Source of the DNA: Leptidea sinapis
Lineage: Eukaryota; Arthropoda; Insecta; Lepidoptera; Pieridae
Length of the DNA stretch: 64,000 nucleotides
Direction of reading: 5' to 3'
Assembly: GCF_905404315.1 (NCBI RefSeq)
Contig: NC_066292.1
Location: forward strand, 8,060,001-8,124,000
This document shows positions 22,901 to 34,900 of this stretch, piece by piece. Position numbers and translations under genes: made by a program. The notes below the pieces were generated by a model that made no database searches, was not told the origin of the DNA, and saw nothing but the letters and a program-made list of their open reading frames with translations. The number at the start of each line of letters is the position of its first letter. Positions within the stretch are counted from its first letter, which is position 1.

Positions 22901-25900
22901 TGGTAACAGATTCTTCTATTTGACTGCATGCCTTAGGCGTTGCGTAGAGATGTGGGTTCGCTCTGCATCTTTAACGGCATTTATCACGGGGAGCTAAGGA
23001 GTGGTTCGGTTTGATATCAGCGGCCGAATTTCACCAAGGGACATTACGTCAAAATGGAAAGTTGACGTCTGGCACTCCACAACCGCCCGGTTTTCAACTT
23101 GCCTCGTACTGGCACTTTGTGGAATCTATTACCGGTTGCAATTTTCCCGATCCGATACTTCAGGATCTTGCAACACATCTCTCGACCCCTGGATTTGCGG
23201 ATGTCTCGTGCCCGTTTGCCTTCTTTTATAAACTATCACTCTTTCGAACGCATTGACGTGATCATAGTAATGTTAAGGACACGTTTACAGTTATAACGGT
23301 TGAAATATCTGGAATGCTCGGATAGGATTGCTAATTTGTATAACGTGTTTATGGCGCTTGTTTCTATTCAAATATAAGTAGGTTCAACACTCACACTCCG
23401 TTTCCCTCGCACAGCTTGCGTCCCTGTCGGTTGTCGCTGCCGTCTGCGGCGCGGTGTTCCATGGGCATGTCCCTCGCGTCCGCGGACCGCTTGCCGCGCT
23501 CCTCCAGTCTGGGTGGTCATGAATATTTAATATAATTAGGTAATGTACAGTGGCAGAAACACTGCTTCTAGAGCGTAGGTACTTTCTTCCTGAGAAGCAA
23601 TATTTGGAAATTTCATTTTCTAATAGTCGAGAATAATTAAGCAGATGTAGTGCCTGGCGCTCGCTCAGATAATCTGCTGTGTTTAGTAACGTCTGAACAT
23701 CGGCTGGGACTGAACTTTGTAAATGTATCCGTTTAAAACGACTACGTTTTTATCTTATACAGCCTACCAGACTTATCTTTTCAAACATAATCCCCAATAT
23801 TTTCTAGTATTGTAGCGTGTAATCACGGTTACCTACCTACCTATCACTATATTGTACAAAAACGTGACGCTTATTAAACTTCTCCTACACATACTGAACA
23901 TCAATTTAATAATATTTAAAAAGTTTTTATAATTTTAAGTGATTTCCATCAGTTTTAGTCATATCATATCCAAATTAACCAAATGTTTTGAGTTTTTCTT
24001 TAGTGATAATTCCTCCAATAATTGTCTTTTAAACAATTCGACACGTGTTTTTCCTCTACACAAAGCATCCTCAGGACATGTTGACTCGCCAAAATATGAC
24101 ACGAGACGATTTTGGAGAAAAACTCAAAACATTTGGATAGTTATGGATTTCCGCAAAGTAACACCTACTTCAATAAATTTTATGAGCCCTAAGGACAATG
24201 TAGGAGTGCCCACCTGTTCTGCTGCAGCTCGGACAGCGATTTGGGCGCGGGAGGCTCGTAGACCTACCTTGCTAGAAAACCAATGCACGGCCCTGAGAAC
24301 AATGTAAAAGTGCCCACCTGTTGTGCTGCAGCTCGTACTGCAAGTTGGGCGCGGGAGACCCGCAGGCCTACCTTGCTTGAAAACCAATGCACGGCCCTGA
24401 GAACAATGTAAAAGTGCCCACCTGTTGTGCTGCAGCTCGTACTGCAAGTTGGGCGCGGGAGATCCGCAGGCCTACCTTGCTTGAAAACCAATGCACGGCC
24501 CTGAGAACAATGTAAAAGTGCCCACCTGTTGTGCTGCAGCTCGTACTGCAAGTTGGGCGCGGGAGACCCGCAGGCCTACCTTGCTTGAAAACCAATGCAC
24601 GGCCCTGAGAACAATGTAAAAGTGCCCACCTGTTGTGCTGCAGCTCGTACTGCAAGTTGGGCGCGGGAGACCCGCAGGCCTACCTTGCTTGAAAACCAAT
24701 GCACGGCCCTGAGAACAATGTAAAAGTGCCCACCTGTTGTGCTGCAGCTCGTACTGCAAGTTGGGCGCGGGAGACCCGCAGGCCTACCTTGCTTGAAAAC
24801 CAATGCACGGCCCTGAGAACAATGTAAAAGTGCCCACCTGTTGTGCTGCAGCTCGTACTGCAAGTTGGGCGCGGGAGACCCGCAGGCCTACCTTGCTTGA
24901 AAACCAATGCACGGCCCTGAGAACAATGTAAAAGTGCCCACCTGTTGTGCTGCAGCTCGTACTGCAAGTTGGGCGCGGGAGACCCGCAGGCCTACCTTGC
25001 TTGAAAACCAATGCACGGCCCTGAGAACAATGTAAAAGTGCCCACCTGTTGTGCTGCAGCTCGTACTGCAAGTTGGGCGCGGGAGACCCGCAGGCCTACC
25101 TTGCTTGAAAACCAATGCACGGCCCTGAGAACAATGTAGGAGTGCCCACCTGTTGTGCTGTAGCTCGGACAGCGAGTTGGGCGCGGGGGGCCCGTAGCCG
25201 GCGGGGGAGGGGGAGGGGGCGGCCACGTGCGCCACGCGCGGCAGGGCGTCGTCGGCGCGCAGCACGGGCAGCGTACGGGACAGGTAGCGGAGGGTGTGGT
25301 TACGGATCAGCTCACTGTGAACCAAACAAATTTAAATTCAAATATTTTTATTCAAAATAGGATGTGACATCACTTATTGAAAGGTAAAAACTACCACCCA
25401 TTCTAGAACGAATGCCTCAGACCTGAGAAGAATGGGCGTAACAAACTCAGCGGGCCTCTTTTTTGTTCATCAAAGAAATATGATTACAAAGTAATATTGT
25501 ACAATTAAACTTATTACTTAATAGCCTGAGGGCGGTCGCTCCATTCCCAATCTGTGGTATCATTAAAAAAGTCATTTATGTTATAGTAACCCTTACCACA
25601 CAAACGTTTTTAACAGTTCTTTTGAATAAGGCAATACTTGTTTTGAACATTTTCTTGGATCTTGTTGTAAAAGCATATACATCGCCCCACAAAAGACATA
25701 CTAACTCGACTTAGCTGAGTAGTAGGCATTATATTTATGTCTATTCCTGGTGTTAACATTATGGCTATGACAGTTTCTAGCAAATTCACTTATGTACCTA
25801 TGAACATACATTAAATTATCAAGAATAGGGTATACATTGAAGTACCTATCCCTTTTACCCCTATACCAGAGAAAGGGACAGTAAGTACGTCCAGAAATAA

Positions 25901-28900
25901 CGTAAGCGCTATAAAACAGTCGTAACAAACAAATCAAAATTGTAATGTGTTGGGAACAAAGTTGTGAAGCACATGTTGCAGTTTTGTCTGTTACATGTTA
26001 TTTTGACTGGGTTTCGCTTGTAATAATATAATGATAACATTATCAATAAACCATGTAGTGAATAATTCAGCATATAATGAATCAATATAACTAAAAATAT
26101 AAATATTTTATACACATAGGTAGATAGGAGCAATATTAATAGTTTATATCATTAATACATAGGTATGACAAAGATTGAAACATTTAAGTTTTTTATGGAA
26201 AAGGAGGACAAACGAGCATACGGGTAACCTGGTGTTAATTGATCACCGCCGCCCACATTCTCTTGCAACACCAGAGGAATCACAGGAGTGTTGCCGGCCT
26301 TTAAGGAAGGTGTATACGCTTTCTTTTCGTAGTACGTGGAAGAAAGCTCCTTGAAAACCGCACTGTGGAGGACCGCCACACTTCCAGATGGTGGGGATAT
26401 CCTAATTTATTGTTCCTAATTAATTAAATGTTTTTGTTCTTACGATAATTTATTTAACGCGTATTTTGTGTTGCATATGTGGATTGAGTATTAGGTACAT
26501 GAATACATATTCATTCGTTATTTCCTTTTTAATGATGTGTCTTCAAGTTACACTAAGCTGTACCTTGAACTCCATTGATCTCACAAGTTTCGTGGAACAG
26601 ACACAAAACGGGATGAGTTGGAAGTGAAATAACGCAGCTGTTACGACTGGCCAATGGTACAAAATTAAAACGTCTGGAACTTATGTAAGTATAATTAAGA
26701 AGTATTTATATAGGCAATATAGATTAGAAGCCTTGTCTCTGATTAAACAATATTAGATTTCTATTTGGATACTTACAAAGGATAGGGTTCCCCGCTAGGG
26801 TTCTGGCCCATGGGGTTCCGCGGAATTATGCCGCGGTTGAGGTCCCCGCACAGGTTGTCTGCAGACACGTGCGCGCGGGATTCCGCCCCCTGCGCGCACT
26901 CGGTGGCTACTTGCCGGTAGGGGGGCGCGCGCACCCTGTCGACACCAACACAGATGCCATTATAAAAACAATTTACCACTGATTATTTATCAATATTAAG
27001 ACGACAATTATGCGCCCAAATTTAAAAATGCGAGACAAAAAAAAAATATTATTACAATTTTTTTTTCACTAAAAGCCTGAAAAACAAAAAAAAATTATGA
27101 AACTTGGCTTGTGGATTATTTTAAAAGCCATGATCTTAGCTCTCCTAAAATGTTATAACAACTAATAACTTATTTTAAAGAAACACAAAAAAAAATCACA
27201 ATCACACAGGAAGCAGCAGGTCTACTCGCAAAATCGACAACGATATATTCAAAACGAAACGATAATACTCCGAATATATCGCACCTACCCTACTCTAACA
27301 AATAATATTCGTATTCCGTATAGTTTATCGTAACAACATCGTTACCATAGACTAATATTTTGAGTTTTTTACGATGTTAGAGGGAATGAATTATGCGCAA
27401 ACCTTGAAAAACAAAATATTATCTGTTCTATGTCGCTGATAAGTGTCAAAAGTCAAAACATAGCTTAGGTGCTAAGGACCATGCCGGACTCTGCATCACC
27501 AATTTGGTATCATTTACACAACATGTAATTATTCAAAAATTATATAATGAATTTAATATGACCATTTAAAATTGAATAAATAAAACTAAACTTGCGCATA
27601 ATAAAATGTAAAAAAAAGTAATTCAACCCTTCTTGTCGACTTCCTATTTCTCAGGCGGCCATTTGCATTACTTTCTACGCATAAACGATCAACAAAATGA
27701 CTCAACTTACTTGGTAGTAAAAAAAACCTGTTGTATAGTAAATCGCATATAATTATTTGAATAATATTTATTAAATATTATTATTGTATGTCAAATATAC
27801 TTTTTTTTAATTAACTGGCTCCGTCGACTGAATGTCGACGATTCGGCCAAGGTCAAGGTGTAGAGATTTTTTATTTTAATTTATCTGATTGAAGTTTTTA
27901 GTAAGATTTTTTATTTTAATTTATCTGAAAGAGCTGATTTAAAAGGAAATGATTGGTTTAAATAGCCGTGGTTTTTTTTGTGAACTGAAGAATTGGCAAC
28001 AAGTGTTAGTACGGTTAGTTATAAACACCCATAATATTAACTACCTTTTTAAGGGAGAAATGTGTGAAAGTACTAAGTAAGTAAGTATACACTTGAAACG
28101 ATAATAGCAACGACAGCCTAGAAGGTGTCGTTGAGATTATCGTAAAAGTGACGTTTGATTATTTGTCAAATTCGAATATTCGTCTCTGACATTTTCAACT
28201 AAGAGTAGGGCTAGGACTGATAATTTTGAAAAATGTTTCGTTCATTCGATCATTGTTTCGAAATTGAATACGATATAACTAAGAGTAGGATTCGACACGA
28301 CTAATGCCACGATATATCGAATATTGATTTTAGGAGTAGGTCCTCAGGCGAGAAATTCGTTATTCGAACTAAGCTTAAGGTCATTTTTATAAAATTTCCA
28401 TAAAATTAATTAAAAACATAACCAATATACATTTAAAAAAATACAAATGTAAAATAAAATTTAGAACCAGTAACAATTTAGTAGTAATAACAATTAACAA
28501 CTATTGGTTGCGCCAATAAGCTTCATATAATGGGGCTAACTTGGATCGCGATGTCATTCGCGAAACCATAACAATAAGTAACGATTAAGACATTTTGTAA
28601 CTAAGCCTAATTAAAGTTTCAGTTAAATTATAGTTTCCTGCGAGATCGAATCAGAAATGAGGAGAATCAAAGTCACCGTCATAATGATTGCGAAACTGAA
28701 GTGACGGTGGGCAGGGCACATAGTTAGACGGACAGATGGCCGGTGGGGCAGAAAAGTCCTCGAATGGCGACCACGTTCCGGAAGACGCAGTGTTGGTAGG
28801 CCCCCCACAAGATGGACCGATGATCTCGTCAAGATCGCCGGAATACGTTGGGTGAGGGCAGCGCAGGTCCGATCGTCGTGGAAATTATTTATTTATTTAT

Positions 28901-31900
28901 TTTATTTATAAAGATTAGGGACAAGACGAGCAGGACGTTCAGCTGATGGTAATTAATACGCCCTGCCCATTACAATGCAGTGCCGCTCAGGATTATTGAA
29001 AAACCCCAAAAATTCTGAATGGCACTACAACTGCGCTCGTCACCTTGAGACATAAGATCTTGAGTCCCATTTGCCCAGTAAATTCACTAGCTACGGCGCC
29101 CTTCAGACCGAAACACTTGCTTATATCGATCTATAGGGGATGCCTTTGTCCAGTAGTGGACGTCTTCCAGCTGATGATGATGATGATTTTACCGCATCGC
29201 ATTTGCTTCGTTTATAATTCTTGTTTTCACGTCATAACCAAGGGATTTCAAGTAACATACAAATATTTTTTTAAATAAATTTTTGAATTTGTAATTTTGC
29301 CTTTTTATTAAAAAGCTAAAACTCCTGATAACTCAAAAATGGTTCACTTTTTCATCATACATATGGGGGTTTAAATTATGGCAAATAGCCACCGCTATCA
29401 ACTCCTAACGGGAATACGTAGAATTACCAATAACCCTGTATATATATGTATATGGTTAATGATGCTATAAAAATAACATAAGACATACATCCATCTTATA
29501 CTTAGTCAGTCGTTCCTTATAGGGTTGTCGATGCCAAAAACCACGGGAACAGACCGCCAAGTGACGCGTAAATGATCTCTGAATACTCTCAACTCGCTGT
29601 GATTGGTTTGCACAAAAAGGACACTATGCAACACATTCGAGATGTTCGCATATCGTGTACGTATTCAATAATTCATTTAAGCCTAACCGGTCTCTCCTTT
29701 TGCTTACTATATTATGTTAGACGAGTTTGAATAGAGGTTTACGAGTTTACCAGGGGGAGGCTCCATTGCACAGGATGCCGGCTAGATTATGGGTATCACA
29801 ACGGCGCTTATATATGCGGTGAAGCAGTAATGTGTAAGCACACTGTGTTTCAGTCTGAAAGGCGCCGTAGCTAGTGAAATTAATGGGCAAATGAGACTTC
29901 TTATGTCTCAAGGTGACGAGCACAATTGCAGTGCCGCTCAGAATTTTTGTTTCAAGAATCCCGAGTGGCATTGTAATGGGCAGGGCGTATCAATTAGCAT
30001 CAGCTGAACGTCCTGTTCGTCTTGTCCCTTACTGTCATAAAAAAAGGGATCACTTTATTTGGACAATGGTTTGTAGTAGGCAAGAGAATTCCAAATTGTA
30101 GAATCAACCGTTTACTTTCGAAATCAATATATTCGAAGTTTGATTTTTGTTTTACGGCACATGAGTAAATAAACCAGGTGTATGGAATGTGCCAAAGTTT
30201 ACCAAAACCGAGTGGTCGGACGACTCACCGCGGTGGCGTCGCGTTGGGAGACTCGACGAACGCATAGTATCCCTCGGGCGGTTCCTCGCTGTCTGTCTGT
30301 GTGTGTGCCTCGTCCGACAGAGCCTTGGACGCGGGCTGCTCCGCTGGCGGCTCGCCCGTCACCAGCGCAGACACCACCTGCCACATAACACACTGGTGTC
30401 ATCTACGTCCACAGTAACAAATATGGTGACATGACCACAAGGTTACGCTCGTAATCCTAAGTTAAGCAAAACATCAAATAAGTTAATTATTTTGCTAACA
30501 AATAAACTTTTAGTTTTGTAGAATTTAAAAAAATATTTAAGTCCATATGCCGATACCGCCGATGCCGGAATTATGGAAGTTATGCCTGACAAAAATAAAA
30601 TTTTGATATTTAATGATACATAGATAATAATGATGTGAAAACAAGTTTTGTTCCACCTCCTTTGTGCAATTAGTTATTTAATTTGAATTATTCCACCCAA
30701 CAAGAATCCAAATATTTATATTCTATTATTCAAGCTATTTCGGTAATGTCAGTAGATAATCGACAGCAATGATATCGGTAAATCGTGAATTTGTTCCAAA
30801 CAAATTGAGTATCTACGTATCTATGTAACTAGCATTTCGTCTCATAAGATATCCTGAAATAAAACCTTGCTAAGTAATATTCTTTACAAGCTCGAAACTT
30901 GTAGGTACTAAAAAAATAACATGTGTGCAATTCAAGCGTAGTAGAAGTGACACCTTCAAGATAATGAGATGAATGTTAAATATCGGGAAGAGGATAATTG
31001 CACTGTGGGCGACTTATAGCATATTTCTATCTATTTATTTATATTAATTCATATGTCTCTTCTTCAACTATCATCGCATGTACAAAGTAGCAGTAAGTAT
31101 GATACCAAAACACTGTATAATGTTTCCTATCTCATTTTCTCCCACGTTAAATCTTATGAATTTATGTGTCTGTCTCTTTTTCGTCTTGCTTTTTCGTTTC
31201 ATCCACTTTCAAATCACAGTGATGCTAAAGAAGTTTTCACTTATCTACCTACCCTATCATTATACAACATCTTCATTGGCCTCAATTCATGGACTCTTGC
31301 ACGAAATTAAGAATTATGTACATAATGGCAGCCTATTGTTTCACTCAATACCGGCAATTTGACCAAATGACTCTCTCACAACACAATAACAGCGGATCAA
31401 ATGATCGACGATAGCTCTACAATACAATGTGATGAGCTTTCTCATTCGGGAGGAGATTTAACAATTTCATATTTAAAGGTAAACTAAAAACAATACAAGT
31501 CATTTAACTTCTAATATTAATACGAAGGGCTCGAGACCTGGGTCGCAGGCTGATGGATAGTTAGCTTTTCTCCAGGTGAGTAATAATATTATCTACTACT
31601 GGCTTAGCGCTAATAACCTATTGATAAATAGCAAGAAAACCAAACATAAAATTTACCGTAGGTAGGTACCAAATATCAAAAATGTATATGCAAGTGTTTT
31701 GGTAAACGGAGAGTCGATAAATCCGGTGGACTTTGCTATATTTCTTGGTATTACTCTGGATTCCAAATTACAGTGGGGACCCCATATTGAAGGTTTGGCG
31801 AACAGACTTAGTTCTGCAGCATACGCGGTTAAAAAGATTAGACAATTAATTGACATAGATACGGCGCGACTAGTAATACTTTAGTTATTTCCATAGTATT

Positions 31901-34900
31901 ATGTCCTATGGTATTTTGCTATGGGGCAACGCTGCCGATATTAATACAATATATGTGGTGCAGAAGAGGGCTATTAGCGCTATTCATAACCGAGGTTCTA
32001 AAGAATTGTTGAGAACAAAATTCAAAGAAATTATCTTGACTGTTGCTTCTCAATATATTCTTGATAATGTTCATAGGCACGAATTTGCTAGAAACTAAAA
32101 GGAACAGACATTAACTTATAATGCCTACTATTTGGCCTAATCTAGTTAGTCAGCCTTTTGTGGGGCGATGTAGGTATATCTATGCTTTTACAATGATCCC
32201 AGAAAATGAAAACAAAAGTATTACGTTATTCAAAACAATTGTTTAAAAACGTTGGTGCGGTAAAGTGATGTCACATCCTATTTTGAATAAAATTATTTGA
32301 ATTTGAATCGGTCGGGTTCTTATAATGAAAGTTTCACGTCTACCCACATAATAATGATTGATCCTTGTGTGGATTAGAAATTCAAATACCTAATAAGCAA
32401 TTCCTTGTTTCTTGTGTAGACTTAGATATGACAACAATACTTGAAGCCTAATTAATATTATTTAAAACAAAAAATAAGGACCTGTTATTTAAAATACTAT
32501 ATGAAAAAAATGGTTATGTTAAATAATACGCGCATAAGTGTATGCCGCTTTGACAGAAAGACTTGACCATTTGTTTCCAGAGCGTTGGTAGTGTTAGAAA
32601 TCACATCAAAAAGGAATTTGAATGACATCAAATTCTAAAGGTTAGCAATTTTAAGGAAAATAAATGCCTTTTGATTTAAATTTTACGTTGGCTACCTAAA
32701 TATTTAATCAATTCTTACGGTTAAATAGTAATTATATTTTATAGTAATTATCATTTTAAAATTTACAATTTGTGTTGCGTTATCCGTTTGGAACATATAA
32801 ATTTAGGTACCTTCACAACGTTCGTAGTAACTCACCCAGGTATATTATGTTTGTTTTCTTTCTCTCACAAAAATCACAATAGAGCGCGTTGAAGTCTTTT
32901 TCACCACGGTATATAATAGTGATAGTGATCATATTAATATTATATATTATTACACCACTTACATTGAATTACTCTTATAGAACACGAGCCTCATCAAATC
33001 AACTATATATATAATCACAGGAACGTTGCCGGCCTTATAAGATGGAGGTGTTTGTATAAGGTGTGCTTAGGGCGTCCACCTCGTAGAGTGTTAGTAAACC
33101 ATAATGTAGAGCAACACCACACGTCCATGTGGTGATTTTCGTGCAATGTTTTTTATATTTCAAATGTGTCATTTGATCGACTTTAAACGGCGTTTATGAA
33201 TGAAGGTCCTTCTAAAGCAGCTATCTACCGTTGGCATTACGAATTTAAGTGCAGTCGACTATCGTTGGGGGATGGAGAAAGAAATAGTCCGTCGACGACT
33301 GCTACCGAGGAAAATGTGCTAGCAGTGAAAAATTTAATTGAAGAAAACAAATGTGGAATGGTGCCGTGACATGATCAATAAATTTGCAGCAGGCTTTCTT
33401 CGGCGCGCTTACGACATTGTTATAGGTTTATCTTATCCATATTATCTTAAATTATCTTATCCATAAAAGGTTATTTTTTAGTTTCTCAAAACATTCCGAG
33501 TGCCACACGTATATAAACTGCAGCACGAGGACTGCCGCGGGCACTAGGCCACACTGGGCGCTCGGGCGGCGACCTTCACCCAGTGACGGCCTCCGGTCAA
33601 TGAACCGCGCGCCCGCGGACTGCTCTAAATAACCTCTGCTGGTAATAGACTGTAATGTTACTATACTTCCTGTGTTTAGCACATCTAGGTCACAGTCCTC
33701 ACCTGTATCGACCAAATGAACGTATCTGGTTAAGATCGCCGAAATACGTTGGATGAGGGCAGCGCAGGACCGATCGTTGTGGAGATCTTTGGGGGAGGCC
33801 TTTGTCCAGCAGTGGAGGTCTTCTGGCTGATGTGATGAACGTATCCTAGATATACTCATCTGATAGGCCGGGAGCAGTCCTATGAGAGTGTGGGTAGGGG
33901 TGATCACCCACCATGAGGTGACACTTACGTTTATCGTCTTTTTATATTAAAAAATACTGTTTGAATACATATGCATTATACTGATAGTACTCTTCCAAAG
34001 TGTAAGTCACGTTATAAATATCAAATTGTTTAACATTTGAAATAAATGAGTCAAGATTGAAATGTATATTATTAACATTAATTAGGTACATTTATTTTAA
34101 AATGTTGTTATGAAGCGGCAATGGTCAGTGGTCAGTGGGTCACCGGAACCATTCCTCAGTATATTATTATAACTGTTCTCTCGGACTATCGTTGGAATAT
34201 TATCTGTTGATTTATCTCAACTATCAAATACAATCTTATCAAGCAGTTAAGGCTTAATATGGTAACTTTTCTCTGTATATTTGTATCTACGTGAACTTTG
34301 TTTGAAATACTTACTGGTTATATGCTAGAGTACAATTTTGTCATGTCTGATGTTGTTCATTACTTAGATAACTAGGACTTGAAGATAAATTAAGTCTTCA
34401 AATGAGCAATGATGTCAAATCAATGAGTTGTTAAAGTATTTTAATATACACTGAGCGCCTTTGCCCAAACACTAATGGTCATTATAACTAATAACTAACA
34501 AATTAAACAAAACTTTTTAACACGGGAAACTGTTCGGTGTGTTATATATTACATAAGATACTGGCCGCACTGTTGTCAAACGCAAAAAATCGACAGTTTT
34601 AAATGTTCATTCGTTTGTGCCTTTTTTTGCAGAAGTGTTGCAAATTAAATTCCATCATAGTAATTATGGGTTTAACTCTCCCCTACAGCTTATGCTACAG
34701 TTATATAATAATATTTTTAATATAGATGAAAACATTGGTATCTTTTTTTCATATTTTCTTAATTTTAAAAACAAATTTATATTGCTTCTCTCACGATCAT
34801 AATCTCCATAAATTGTAGATTTTAAAATATCACATTAATATAGTAATGTCATGCCTACGTATAATTTAAGTACATTTAAACTATTTTATTATTAAGTTAA

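Noticed and set aside
24190..25149. CRISPR-like array
   Set aside because: Regular repeats are present but there are no unique spacers: the whole 104-bp unit repeats. The DNA is eukaryotic.
24264..25325. Series of overlapping minus-strand ORFs with identical 95-residue products
   Set aside because: They are read-through of the 104-bp tandem repeat, not genes. Only the exon at 25150-25314 is supported.
26773..26979. Complete small gene starting MVNCFYNGICVG
   Set aside because: The ATG and first residues lie in intron; the real unit is the exon 26777-26935 with matching acceptor and donor.
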